Made by a program: the position numbers and the translations under genes. The notes under the pieces were generated by a model that worked only from the letters and a program-made list of their open reading frames with translations, searched no databases and was not told where the DNA came from. Shown piece by piece: positions 1 through 8,475 of a DNA stretch of 64,000 nucleotides; the stretch's first letter is position 1; every line of letters begins with the position of its first letter. Source of the DNA: Musicola paradisiaca NCPPB 2511 (lineage in GTDB: Bacteria > Pseudomonadota > Gammaproteobacteria > Enterobacterales > Enterobacteriaceae); assembly GCF_000400505.1 (NCBI RefSeq), contig NZ_CM001857.1:1028670-1092669 (forward strand). The letters are read 5' to 3'.

Positions 1-224
1 GCCTGTTCCGTTGCTGCATCGGTTCTGTTTTTCAAGTTCGGACTACGGCGACTTCGGTTGATTAACGCATCAACACCGCCTTGTTCAGCCAACTCCCGAT
101 AACGATAGAAAGTATCGCGCGATACGCCCATGACTTTACAGGCTTTCGAAACATTACCAAGTTCTTCGGCCAGATTCAGTAAACCCGCTTTGTGTTTGAT
201 GACAGGATTGTTAGTATGCAACAT
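1..224 (-). mobile_element. IS481-family transposase, N-terminal part (cut by window edge)
   Basis: The reading frame starts at the ATG at 224 and is still open at base 1, giving about 74 residues. It begins MLHTNNPVIKHKAGLL and continues with a helix-turn-helix (SKACKVMGVSRDTFYRYREL) and then ALINRSRRSPNLKNR. This is the typical N-terminus of IS481-family DDE transposases, which bind the element ends and catalyse transposition. The catalytic domain lies outside the window, so intactness cannot be judged. The sequence just beyond the start (about 225-335) is probably the end of the element, because the neighbouring MFS gene loses similarity to its family there. Family assignment is from recognition of the conserved N-terminus. 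Confidence 0.8.
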
Positions 225-291
225 GAGAGTTACCTCTAGTGTTTTGTATAAGGATTCGACACCCATATCAAAACCGGTAACTCTCACTCTT

Positions 292-1065
292 TCAAGCTGA
301 TATGTCAGATCTGGTCGCGACTAATGCAGATAATGACATACCTAATTCTCTTACGATGTAATCAACCCAGAATAAAGTATGTGGTAGATATCCAATCGCA
401 TTGCAGGTATAAGCCAATAAAATAAGTGCTACGCTCCTTATTTGAAATTTAGAAAGCTGAAAAAAAGAGACGTTAGCATCAATAGGTTGTGAGGTTTTGT
501 CAGTGTTTTTCCATGCACTCCATGTCAATACTGTTGTTGCGAATGCAATCGCGCCCATACCTAACCAAGCAGACATGATACTGAAATAAATAAGTAATGG
601 GATTAGCGTGCCTGATAGCATTGCACCGAGTCCGATGCCTGAGAAAACAACGCCACTTACTCTGGCTTTTACACTGGGTTTGTATTTACGAACAATGACC
701 GGGGGGGCAACAACCATTAACAACGCACCCGCTATTCCGGCCAACGTGCGGCAAACATAAAACCAGTTCAGTGGCGCTTCTTTTAGCGCACATCCAAAAT
801 AACTAAAACTGCTAACCAACATAGCTGCACGAATTAATTGGCCTGCACTAAAGTAACGTAATAAAACATTGGCTGCCGGTGCGCCTAATATATAGCCTAG
901 AAGTGTTGCCACCCCTAAATATGAGGCTTCACTTTTGCTAAACCAGTCACTTTGAATTAATGCGGGCATCAAGGCAATATAGGCAAATCGACCTATTCCA
1001 TTTCCTATCAGCGTCGCTCCCATACCCGCTAAACTGTCTCGATTAATGATTCGGTTATTCAACAT
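292..1065 (-). pseudogene. YbfB/YjiJ-type MFS transporter, 3' end lost
   Basis: The 257-residue product starts MLNNRIINRDSLAGMGATL and has about seven hydrophobic segments. The segments and motifs (GNGIGRFAYIALMPAL near the start, GVVFSGIGLGAMLSG mid-protein) resemble the YbfB/YjiJ family of major facilitator transporters, which normally have about 390 residues and 12 membrane helices. After LFWVDYIVRELGMSLSA the family sequence stops and a short unrelated tail (LVATRSDISA) follows, at the edge of the insertion sequence. I infer truncation by IS insertion, so the protein is probably non-functional. The substrate is unknown. Its 5' end overlaps the next gene remnant by 11 bases, which suggests the two were once an operon. 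Confidence 0.7.
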
Positions 1066-1409
1066 AAACGGATACCTTTGCTGTCTCTATCAGACGTGCC
1101 AACAATTGATTGACCGCTTTCCCCGCGTCAACAATCGCTGTTGAATTGACTCCAGGTCTGGGAACAATAAAAGTGTAGAATTTGTTTCCTTCTGTAGGTA
1201 ATCCGAGCGCCCACATATTTTTGTGTATTTCGCCATTTTTATTCAGCACTTGCATTGTCGTCGTCACATCAATGCCGCCAGGGGGGTAATCGCCGTTGTA
1301 GCAAAGTCGAGCATACCCTTTCGCGAGTAGCTGCTTCCATAAGGCGAATTATCCGTTCAATAACACTCAATCCTCTGGGGCCACATCCTATAATGCCAAT
1401 ACTCTTCAT
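1055..1409 (-). pseudogene. FAD/NAD(P)-binding protein, internally deleted remnant
   Basis: Two pieces of one gene lie head to tail in different frames. The 5' piece starts at the ATG at 1409 behind a good AGGAAGAGG ribosome site and reads MKSIGIIGCGPRGLSVIERI, a dinucleotide-binding GxGxxG start. The 3' piece (1267-1055) reads ALGLPTEGNKFYTFIVPRPG and NQLLARL, which resembles the C-terminus of the FAD-NAD(P)-binding (HI0933/lysine-oxygenase-like) proteins. Almost the whole middle of a several-hundred-residue protein is missing. The gene is therefore a deletion pseudogene, and the original activity cannot be stated beyond a flavin-dependent oxidoreductase. Confidence 0.7.
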
Positions 1410-2027
1410 AGCCTCTTCCTTAATTGCTGTTCTAACTGGGGTTATTGTTCGGGGCGATTGGGATACTTGCCTGTTTTATTGAGGCGTATTGCTACCAAAT
1501 TCACGCGATCTTTCATTTATGACAGCTTCCTTGTAATCAATTGACCGACAGTCACTCCTTTATAGCCGTTCAATACGTACCGGGTGTGAATGTTACAATG
1601 GTGTTAATAAAAGGATCGAGCATAAATTTTTATCAATTGTTAAGAATTAATTTTTTTTGACCTCTGTCACACTCACGTTATTCCAACACACCATGTGCAT
1701 TACTGGCCTCGTATTTCCCCGCATGAGGAGACTCACACTATCAGTTAATCGCTTTTGACTAGAGGAACGTGATTGGGCTACAGGCAGACTCGCTGTAATT
1801 AAGGGGATAACCCGTTGTTTATATCACCGATGTTCGCTGAATTCTGATCATCAGAGCTGATGGCGTCAGAACCAACAGTAAGGCTGCTGGTATTAAGGGA
1901 GATAACACGGTGGAGGAAGGTGCGCCAGAGAGGCGCTAGTCTGCTCCGTGGTGAAAACCGCCCTACAGGATAATGCGCTGCGTGGTTGCATCGCTGGCAG
2001 CGTTAAGTAGGAGTAGGGCGGAATAAT
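1410..2027. other. Intergenic, no gene recognised
   Basis: I see no supported gene in these 618 bases between the decayed oxidoreductase gene and yafV. A long-loop inverted repeat (ccgccctac near 1957 and gtagggcgg near 2012) could help end transcription of yafV. The rest looks like unremarkable or decayed sequence. Confidence 0.5.
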
Positions 2028-2795
2028 TCACAAACTAAACTTATCTGCGTCGCGCCAGGCGGGGAAGGTTTCGCGGTAGCTTTGCAATGCTTCCAGCGAC
2101 AGTTCGGCGTCGATGCGCGCCGCCTGATTGTCCGGCGCGCTGGCCAGCAGGTTGCCCTGCGCGTCGATGATCCGGCTGTCGCCCTGATAGCTGTGGCCGT
2201 TGCCGTCGGTGCCGACGCGGTTGCAACCGGCGACGTAAGCTTGATTCTCAATCGCGCGGGCAGTCAGCAAGGTTTTCCAGTGCGGCGCCCGCGGCGTCGG
2301 CCAGTTGGCGACGTACAGCGCCAGATCGTAATCCTGCCGGTTGCGCGACCAGACCGGGAAGCGCAGGTCGTAACAGATTAACGGCAGAATGCGCCAGCCG
2401 CGCCATTCCACAACCTGCCGGCTTTCACCGGATTGATAATATTCATGTTCGTCCGCCATGCGGAACAGGTGGCGTTTGTCGTACTGGTAGACGTTACCCT
2501 GCGGATCCGCCAGCAGGAAACGGTTCGCTGCGCCGTTGTTGGTCTGTACCGCCACGCTGCCGCCGACCAGCGCGTTGTTGCGCTGCGCCCACTGACGCAA
2601 CCAGCTTTCCACCACGCTCTGTTCCAGGCTGCTTTGAGCCGCTTCCATGGCAAAACCGGTGGTGAACATTTCCGGCAGCACGATCAGATCGCGGCCGGTG
2701 ATGTCACCCAATAGGGTGTCGAAATGGTTGAGGTTGGCCGGGCCGTCCATCCAGGCCAACGGTTGTTGCAACAACGTGATTTTTAAAGTCGACAT
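2028..2795 (-). CDS. yafV: Omega-amidase YafV (nitrilase family)
   Basis: This 255-residue carbon-nitrogen hydrolase is expected to hydrolyse 2-oxoglutaramate or 2-oxosuccinamate to the oxo-acid and ammonia. In methionine salvage this removes the product of glutamine-dependent transamination and drives methionine formation. The nitrilase triad is visible: Glu in IVLPEMFTTGF, Lys in YDKRHLF and Cys in LPLICYDLRFPVWSR. Length matches E. coli YafV. It starts inside the 3' end of the aminotransferase gene (13-base overlap), so the transaminase and omega-amidase are co-transcribed and act in sequence. Cytoplasmic. Confidence 0.92.
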   Translation of the reverse strand: MSTLKITLLQQPLAWMDGPANLNHFDTLLGDITGRDLIVLPEMFTTGFAMEAAQSSLEQSVVESWLRQWAQRNNALVGGSVAVQTNNGAANRFLLADPQGNVYQYDKRHLFRMADEHEYYQSGESRQVVEWRGWRILPLICYDLRFPVWSRNRQDYDLALYVANWPTPRAPHWKTLLTARAIENQAYVAGCNRVGTDGNGHSYQGDSRIIDAQGNLLASAPDNQAARIDAELSLEALQSYRETFPAWRDADKFSL

Positions 2796-3940
2796 AAGCG
2801 CTCCGCGGCGGCGTCAAGTGTGGATTCCTGTTTGGCAAAGCATAACCGAATCAGCGTATGAGGGAAGGGCGCGTCACAGAAAACCGACAGCGGAATGGCG
2901 GCGACGCCGACTTGCTCGGTCAGCCAGCGGCAGAAGCTGACGTCGTCCTGCGTCGAGATGGCGCGGTAGTCCGCCAGCAGAAAGTAGGTGCCTTCGCAGG
3001 GCAGGATGTCCAGCCGGCTGCCGGACAGCGCGTTGACGAAGCGGTCGCGTTTAGCGCGGTAGAAGTCGGGCAGCTCGCGCCAGTGCTGCGGCTGCTGTCG
3101 CAGCATATCGGCGATGGCTAACTGAGCCGGCGTATTGACGGAAAACGTCAGGTACTGATGAACCTTACGTACTTCGGCGCTCAGCGGCGCCGGCGCCACG
3201 CAGTAGCCCACTTTCCAGCCGGTCATATGAAAGGTTTTACCGAACGAAGACACGGCGATTGCGCGCTGTCGCAGTTCCGGATGCGCCAGCACGCTGGCAT
3301 GGCCCTCGGCGGCGAAGCAGATGTGTTCGTACACTTCATCACTCAGCACGTAGATTTCCCGTGCGGCGATCGCCTGCCACAGTTGCTGGAAATCCTGCCG
3401 TTGCCAGACCGTGGCGGACGGATTGTGCGGCGTATTGACGATGACCAGCCGGGTACGGTCGCTGAGCAGTGTGTCGAAGGTTGCCCAGTCGACGCGGAAG
3501 GCGGGCGGTTGCAGCGCCAGCCGTTTCAGCACGCCGCCCGCTAGCTGCACCGCCGGCGCATAGCTGTCGTAACTGGGATCGAAGCAGATGACTTCATCGC
3601 CGGGGCGCACCAGTGCGCTGATGGCGGCGAACAACGCCTCGGTGGCGCCTGCCGTAACGGTGATTTCAGTCTCCGCATCCGGTTGCCAGCCGTAGAGTTC
3701 CGCCGTCTTTTCCGCTATCACCTGGCGCAGCGGGGTGACGCCGGTCATGGGGGCGTACTGGTTGGCGCCCTGGCTGACATGGTGGTTCAGCCGTTCTTTC
3801 AGGTACGACGGGCCGTCGAAATCCGGGAACCCCTGCGACAGATTGATGGCCTGATGCTGCTGCGCCAGTGTGCTCATCTGCGTGAAGATCGTGGTGCCGA
3901 GGGAAGGTAGCTTACTGTCGGGAATTAGTGCGGCGCTCAT
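2783..3940 (-). CDS. ybdL: Methionine aminotransferase YbdL/MtnE
   Basis: This PLP-dependent fold-type I aminotransferase has about 385 residues from the chosen start MSAALIPDSKLPSLGTTIF, which aligns with E. coli YbdL. An upstream ATG at 3979 would add 13 residues not expected for the family. Family marks include NLSQGFPDFDGP near the N-terminus, NTPHNPSATVW, SDEVYEH, and the PLP-lysine region SSFGKTFHMTGWKVGY. It converts 4-methylthio-2-oxobutyrate to methionine, the last step of methylthioadenosine salvage, using glutamine or aromatic amino acids as donors. It is followed by yafV and is divergent from mtnBCD, with MetJ-like boxes between. Confidence 0.92.
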   Translation of the reverse strand: MSAALIPDSKLPSLGTTIFTQMSTLAQQHQAINLSQGFPDFDGPSYLKERLNHHVSQGANQYAPMTGVTPLRQVIAEKTAELYGWQPDAETEITVTAGATEALFAAISALVRPGDEVICFDPSYDSYAPAVQLAGGVLKRLALQPPAFRVDWATFDTLLSDRTRLVIVNTPHNPSATVWQRQDFQQLWQAIAAREIYVLSDEVYEHICFAAEGHASVLAHPELRQRAIAVSSFGKTFHMTGWKVGYCVAPAPLSAEVRKVHQYLTFSVNTPAQLAIADMLRQQPQHWRELPDFYRAKRDRFVNALSGSRLDILPCEGTYFLLADYRAISTQDDVSFCRWLTEQVGVAAIPLSVFCDAPFPHTLIRLCFAKQESTLDAAAERLCRL

Positions 3941-4008
3941 GACGGAAGAAGGACTCCTGCAAGCCTGTATTGCTGCCAATATAACACGATGCTAGTATTT
4001 GGCAATCA

Positions 4009-4024
4009 AGACGCTTGGACGTTT
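4009..4024. promoter_or_regulatory. MetJ-like boxes between ybdL and mtnB
   Basis: Two adjacent octamers, AGACGCTT and GGACGTTT, resemble the tandem 8-bp Met box (consensus AGACGTCT). They lie in the divergent promoter region of ybdL-yafV and mtnBCD. Repression by MetJ with S-adenosylmethionine is the expected control for methionine salvage genes. The match is imperfect, so this is an inference from sequence and context. Confidence 0.55.
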
Positions 4025-4126
4025 AAACGGCTAAATTCCATAACCCACTAAGCCATAACTAAATAGACTAAGCAGCCTAATTCTTTGTGACTCAAGCGCT
4101 GCCTTTTCACCTGTACAGGATGATTT

Positions 4127-4744
4127 ATGAGTAACAACCCGCAATTGAGCGAGCTGGTGGCCGCCTGTCGCTGGATCGGTCAGAAAGGCTGGTGCCCGGC
4201 GACCGGCGGCAACATGTCGGTTCGGCTCGATGAACAATGGTGTCTGATCAGCGAGTCCGGTAAGGATAAAGGCAACGTGCAGGCGCAGGATTTTCTGCAA
4301 GTGGATATTGCTTCCAATCATATCCCCAGCGGGCGCACCCCTTCGGCGGAGACCGGCCTGCACACCCTGCTGTATCGTCTGTTGCCGCAGCAGGCCGGCG
4401 CGGTGCTGCATACGCATTCGGTGAACGCGACCGTGTTGTCTCGGGTGGAGAAACGTGCGGCGTTGGTGTTGGAAGGATATGAAATGCAGAAATCCCTGAG
4501 CGGCCAGCGGACGCATCTCGATCGGGTGACGATCCCCATTTTCGACAACGATCAGGACATTCCGGCGCTGGCGGCCCGCGTTGCGGCTCTGCACGAGACT
4601 GCGCCTTTGCGCTACGGTTTTCTGGTGCGCGGCCATGGCCTGTATTGTTGGGGGCGGGATGTGGGGGAAGCCCGCCGCCACCTCGAAGGGCTGGAGTTTC
4701 TGTTCCAGTGCGAATTGCAACGACGATTACTGGAGGCCAAATGA
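4127..4744 (+). CDS. mtnB: Methylthioribulose-1-phosphate dehydratase MtnB
   Basis: The 205-residue protein belongs to the class II aldolase/adducin fold. It dehydrates 5-methylthioribulose 1-phosphate to 2,3-diketo-5-methylthiopentyl 1-phosphate. Visible marks are the phosphate-binding TGGNMSVRL near residue 26, the zinc histidines in [11 protein letters not shown], and a third zinc histidine in [10 protein letters not shown]. The stop overlaps the mtnC start (ATGA), so translation of the two is coupled. First gene of mtnBCD, divergent from ybdL. Confidence 0.95.
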   Translation: MSNNPQLSELVAACRWIGQKGWCPATGGNMSVRLDEQWCLISESGKDKGNVQAQDFLQVDIASNHIPSGRTPSAETGLHTLLYRLLPQQAGAVLHTHSVNATVLSRVEKRAALVLEGYEMQKSLSGQRTHLDRVTIPIFDNDQDIPALAARVAALHETAPLRYGFLVRGHGLYCWGRDVGEARRHLEGLEFLFQCELQRRLLEAK

Positions 4745-5433
4745 TCAAAGCGATTGTCACCGATATCGAAGGCACAACCAGCGATATCCGTTTTGTGCAT
4801 CATGTTCTGTTTCCCTATGCCCGCGAACGGCTGGCGGCGACGCTGGCGCAAGCGGATGAGGTGCCGGAAATCGCCGGGGCGCTGGATGTGCTGCGTCAGG
4901 AGATGGGCGAGCCGCAGGCCGACGCCGCGCGACTGCTGGTCGTGCTGAACCAGTTTATGGATCAGGATCGCAAGTCGCCGGCGCTGAAGGTGTTGCAGGG
5001 CATTATCTGGCGTACCGGCTACCGTAACGGCGATTTTCGCGGCCATGTGTATGACGATGTGGCGCCGCAATTGCGCGCCTGGCACGCACAGGGACTGGCG
5101 CTGTATGTCTACTCTTCCGGCTCGGTGGAGGCGCAGCATTTGCTGTTCGGCCATAGCGAAGCGGGCGACCTGCGGCCGTGGTTCAGCGATTACTTTGATA
5201 CCCGCGTCGGCGCCAAACGCGATGTGGCGTCCTATCAGCATATCGCCCGGTCGATAGGGACATCGCCCGATGCATTGCTGTTCCTGTCCGATATCCGGCA
5301 GGAGCTGGATGCCGCCGAACAGGCGGGCTGGCATACCTGCCAGTTGATCCGTGACGACGCGGATACCGACAGCCGTCATCGTCAGGTAAACCGTTTTGAT
5401 CAGATCGATCTGAATGCCTATCAGGCCAACTAA
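4741..5433 (+). CDS. mtnC: Enolase-phosphatase E1, MtnC
   Basis: This HAD-superfamily enzyme of about 230 residues enolises and dephosphorylates the diketo-pentyl phosphate made by MtnB to the acireductone. HAD motif I is VTDIEGTT (Asp8, Glu10), motif II is YSSGSVEAQ, and the acidic motif IV is [12 protein letters not shown] chose the ATG at 4741 ([13 protein letters not shown]), which overlaps the mtnB stop, because this is the family start. A longer frame reading back into mtnB is not plausible. Cytoplasmic, magnesium-dependent. Confidence 0.95.
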   Translation: MIKAIVTDIEGTTSDIRFVHHVLFPYARERLAATLAQADEVPEIAGALDVLRQEMGEPQADAARLLVVLNQFMDQDRKSPALKVLQGIIWRTGYRNGDFRGHVYDDVAPQLRAWHAQGLALYVYSSGSVEAQHLLFGHSEAGDLRPWFSDYFDTRVGAKRDVASYQHIARSIGTSPDALLFLSDIRQELDAAEQAGWHTCQLIRDDADTDSRHRQVNRFDQIDLNAYQAN

Positions 5434-5447
5434 CAGGAGAACCGCCC

Positions 5448-5990
5448 ATGAGCGCGTTAACCATTTTCAGTGACGCCGATGCCCAACAGCCGCTGTGGCA
5501 GAGTAACGACGCCGCGGCGATCCAACCGCAGCTCGCCGCCATCGGCGTGCATTTCGAGCGCTGGCAGGCGGATCGCCCACTCAGCGATGCCCCTTCCGCC
5601 GACGAGGTGCTGGCGGCGTATCAACATGAGATCGACAAACTGGTGGCGGAGAAGGGCTATCAGAGTTGGGATGTGATCAGCATGCGGGCGGATAGTCCGC
5701 AGAAGGAGGCGCTGCGCGCCAAGTTCCTGTCCGAGCATACTCACGCGGAAGACGAAGTGCGTTTTTTCGTGGCGGGCGCCGGGCTGTTCTGCCTGCATGT
5801 GGACGGCCGGATTTTCCAGATCCTGTGCGAGAAGAACGATCTGCTGTCGGTTCCGGCCGGCACTCCACACTGGTTCGATATGGGATCGGCGCCGCATTTC
5901 ACCGCCATCCGCCTGTTCAACAATCCCGACGGCTGGATTGCTCACTTCACCGGCGACACCATCGCCGATACTTACCCGAAGCTGGCGTAA
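5448..5990 (+). CDS. mtnD: Acireductone dioxygenase MtnD
   Basis: This 180-residue cupin oxidises acireductone with O2 to formate and 4-methylthio-2-oxobutyrate, the substrate of YbdL. The metal site is seen in [17 protein letters not shown] (HxHxxxxE) and the later histidine in [10 protein letters not shown]. The enzyme gives different products with iron and nickel in the family; the sequence alone does not say which metal is used here. It starts 14 bases after mtnC behind an AGGAG site and ends before a hairpin terminator. Confidence 0.95.
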   Translation: MSALTIFSDADAQQPLWQSNDAAAIQPQLAAIGVHFERWQADRPLSDAPSADEVLAAYQHEIDKLVAEKGYQSWDVISMRADSPQKEALRAKFLSEHTHAEDEVRFFVAGAGLFCLHVDGRIFQILCEKNDLLSVPAGTPHWFDMGSAPHFTAIRLFNNPDGWIAHFTGDTIADTYPKLA

Positions 5991-6003
5991 TCCGCTGGCA
6001 GTC

Positions 6004-6025
6004 GCGTGCCCGTGGGCGGGCACGC
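6004..6025. terminator. Hairpin between convergent mtnD and mtnA
   Basis: The perfect stem gcgtgcccg/cgggcacgc has a 4-base loop and lies between the converging mtnBCD and mtnA ends. It probably serves both directions, though no strong T tract follows. Confidence 0.6.
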
Positions 6026-6035
6026 ACTCTCTCGC

Positions 6036-7064
6036 TTATCCCTGTGTGGGTTGAAAAATGCCGTCGTGCACCTGTTGCGGCGTCACCACGCCGTTATCAA
6101 GCACCCAACCGCTGATGAGCGCCGCCGGCGTGACGTCGAACGCCGGGTTGTATACCGCGGCATCCGTTGGGGCCCATTGGCACTGACCGAAACTGCCGGC
6201 GACGCCGGTGACTTCACTGGCGGCGCGTTGCTCGATGGGGATAGCCTGCCCATTGGGGCAATGCGGGTCATGCGTGGTGTGCGGCGCGGCGACATAGAAC
6301 GGAATGCCGTGATAGTGCGCCAGCACCGCCAGGCTATAGGTGCCTATCTTGTTGGCGACGTCGCCGTTGGCGGCAATGCGGTCGGCGCCTACCCACACCG
6401 CGTCGACCTGGCCCTGCGCCATCAGGCTGGCGGCCATAGAATCGCAAATCAGGCGATAAGGAATGCCCAACTCACCCAGCTCCCAGGCGGTGAGCCTGCC
6501 GCCTTGCAGCAATGGGCGAGTTTCATCCACCCAGACGCTTTCCACCTTGCCTTGCTGGTGAGCGCGCAGGATCACCCCGATGGCGGTGCCGATGCCCGCC
6601 GTCGCCAATCCGCCGGTATTGCAGTGGGTCAGCAGCCGACTGCCGGGTTTGACCAGCCCGACGCCGTGCCCGGCGATGCGATCGCACAAGGTTTTGTCTT
6701 CATCAATCAGCCGCAATGCCTCCTGCGTCATGGCGCCGGTGAAATCCGCCGCTGCCAGCGCCTGTTTCATGCGATCGAGGTTGTTCATCAGGTTGACGGC
6801 GGTCGGGCGCGATGCCCGCAGCGTTTCCAGCGCCTGTGCTAATGCATCCGGCGGCATCCCCTGTTCCGCCAACAGCGCCAGCAGCAGGCTGGCGGACAGC
6901 CCGATCAGGGGCGCGCCTCGCACCCGCAGCGTGCGGATGTGGTCGACCAGCGTGGCGACATCGGGGCAGGGGCACCAGATTTTTTGCTGCGGCAGCGCCT
7001 GTTGGTCGAGGATCCACAGTTGGTTATCAACGACTTTCAGACTGGTGGTGTTAAAGGTCTGCAT
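6036..7064 (-). CDS. mtnA: Methylthioribose-1-phosphate isomerase MtnA
   Basis: The 342-residue protein is related to eIF2B subunits and converts 5-methylthioribose 1-phosphate to the ribulose isomer, feeding MtnB. The catalytic Cys is in [14 protein letters not shown], and the conserved Asp is in [21 protein letters not shown]. The N-terminus carries the RVRGAPLIG loop. It is divergent from mtnK, which makes its substrate, and shares the MetJ-like region at 7134-7157. Full length. Confidence 0.95.
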   Translation of the reverse strand: MQTFNTTSLKVVDNQLWILDQQALPQQKIWCPCPDVATLVDHIRTLRVRGAPLIGLSASLLLALLAEQGMPPDALAQALETLRASRPTAVNLMNNLDRMKQALAAADFTGAMTQEALRLIDEDKTLCDRIAGHGVGLVKPGSRLLTHCNTGGLATAGIGTAIGVILRAHQQGKVESVWVDETRPLLQGGRLTAWELGELGIPYRLICDSMAASLMAQGQVDAVWVGADRIAANGDVANKIGTYSLAVLAHYHGIPFYVAAPHTTHDPHCPNGQAIPIEQRAASEVTGVAGSFGQCQWAPTDAAVYNPAFDVTPAALISGWVLDNGVVTPQQVHDGIFQPTQG

Positions 7065-7133
7065 GAGTGGTTAAATCCATGTTGCGTTATTGCGTCGGGG
7101 AACCTATTCTGCCAATATGCCTTGCGGAAGTAT

Positions 7134-7157
7134 AGACGTCTAAATGCTTTTATGTCT
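7134..7157. promoter_or_regulatory. MetJ boxes between mtnA and mtnK
   Basis: AGACGTCT is a perfect Met box, followed directly by AAATGCTT and TTATGTCT, in register at 8-bp steps. The array sits 55 bases before the mtnK start and 70 bases before mtnA, so MetJ could control both genes. Established for the regulon; binding here is inferred. Confidence 0.75.
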
Positions 7158-7211
7158 AAAAGCACAGATAAACCGAGTAACGCAAACACACCGAGACAAA
7201 AGAGGTTGGTT

Positions 7212-8414
7212 ATGTCGCTTTACCGTACCTTTACTGCACAGGATGCCGTGCAGTACGCCCGCCAGTTCGGCGGTGTGGCGGATCCGCAGTCGTTGATTGA
7301 CGCCGAGGAAGTCGGCGATGGCAATCTGAACCTGGTTTTTAAGATCCGTGATTCTCAGGGTATTAGTCGGGTGATCGTCAAACAAGCGTTGCCTTATGTG
7401 CGCTGCGTCGGTGAGTCTTGGCCGTTGACGCTGGATCGCGCCCGCATCGAAGCGGAAACCCTGTTGTCGCACGCGCGTTACTGCCCGCAACATACCGTGA
7501 CAGTGCTGCACCATGATCCGCAACTGGCGGTGATGGTGCAGGAAGATTTGTCCGATCATGAGATCTGGCGTCGCGGTCTGGTACAGGGGCGCGATTATCC
7601 ACTGGCGGCAGCACAGCTGGGTGAATATCTGGCCCAGACGTTATTTCACTATTCCGATTTCTATCAGCATCCTCATGAGAAGAAAGCGGCGGTGAGCCGT
7701 TTCACCAATCCTGAGTTATGCCAAATTACGGAAGATCTGTTTTTTACCGATCCTTATACCGACCATGAGCGTAATCAGTTCGATCCGGCTTTGCGTTCCG
7801 AGGTCGAAGCGCTGTGGCGAGATGCGGCGCTGAAATGCGCGGTAGCCGGACTGAAACATGCATTTCTGACCCGGGCGGAAGCGCTGCTGCACGGCGACGT
7901 GCACAGCGGCTCCATCTTCGTGAAGGAAGGGAGCCTCAAAGTGATCGATGCGGAGTTCGGTTTCTATGGCCCGATGGGCTTTGATATCGGCTCGGCGCTG
8001 GGCAATCTTTTGCTCAATTACTGCGGCTTGCCGGGGTTGCAGGCACCGCGTGAAGCGGCTGCGGCGCGGGAACGGCGGCTGGAGGATATCGTGATGCTAT
8101 GGCATACCTTTGCCCGCCGTTTTACGGTGCTCGCCCGGGAAAACAGCCGGGATTCGGCGTTGGCCGTCGAAGGGTATGCGGAGCAATTCCTGCAGCAGGT
8201 CTGGCGGGATACCGTCGGCTACTGCGGTACCGAACTGATTCGTCGTACCGTCGGCCTGGCGCATGTGGCGGATTTGGAGACGATTGCGGATGTGGAAGCC
8301 CGCCTGGCCTGCCAACGCCACGCAATCGTATTAGGAAAAACGCTGGTGTTGGCCGCACCGCATATCGACAGCCCGGAAGCGTTGCTGGCGCGGGTACGCC
8401 AGAGCGGCGCCTGA
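7212..8414 (+). CDS. mtnK: Methylthioribose kinase MtnK
   Basis: This kinase of about 400 residues with an aminoglycoside-phosphotransferase fold phosphorylates 5-methylthioribose at C1. The ATG at 7212 ([17 protein letters not shown]) follows an AGAGG site; frames reaching farther upstream cross the regulatory region and are rejected. Visible marks are [14 protein letters not shown] for nucleotide binding, the catalytic loop [13 protein letters not shown] and the metal-binding [10 protein letters not shown]. It supplies MtnA. A hairpin terminator follows. Confidence 0.95.
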   Translation: MSLYRTFTAQDAVQYARQFGGVADPQSLIDAEEVGDGNLNLVFKIRDSQGISRVIVKQALPYVRCVGESWPLTLDRARIEAETLLSHARYCPQHTVTVLHHDPQLAVMVQEDLSDHEIWRRGLVQGRDYPLAAAQLGEYLAQTLFHYSDFYQHPHEKKAAVSRFTNPELCQITEDLFFTDPYTDHERNQFDPALRSEVEALWRDAALKCAVAGLKHAFLTRAEALLHGDVHSGSIFVKEGSLKVIDAEFGFYGPMGFDIGSALGNLLLNYCGLPGLQAPREAAAARERRLEDIVMLWHTFARRFTVLARENSRDSALAVEGYAEQFLQQVWRDTVGYCGTELIRRTVGLAHVADLETIADVEARLACQRHAIVLGKTLVLAAPHIDSPEALLARVRQSGA

Positions 8415-8444
8415 GAGTACAGCGTGACATCTGGGGAACGCATT

Positions 8445-8466
8445 GAAGCCGGCTGCAACCGGCTTC
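8445..8466. terminator. Hairpin between convergent mtnK and fadE
   Basis: Stem gaagccgg/ccggcttc with a 6-base loop, placed between the ends of mtnK and fadE, which converge. Confidence 0.65.
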
Positions 8467-8475
8467 GCGGGGCGT

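Noticed and set aside
3980-4126. SAM riboswitch upstream of mtnBCD
   Set aside because: No SAM-box fold can be recognised in the ~150 bases; the Met boxes are enough to explain control in an enterobacterium.
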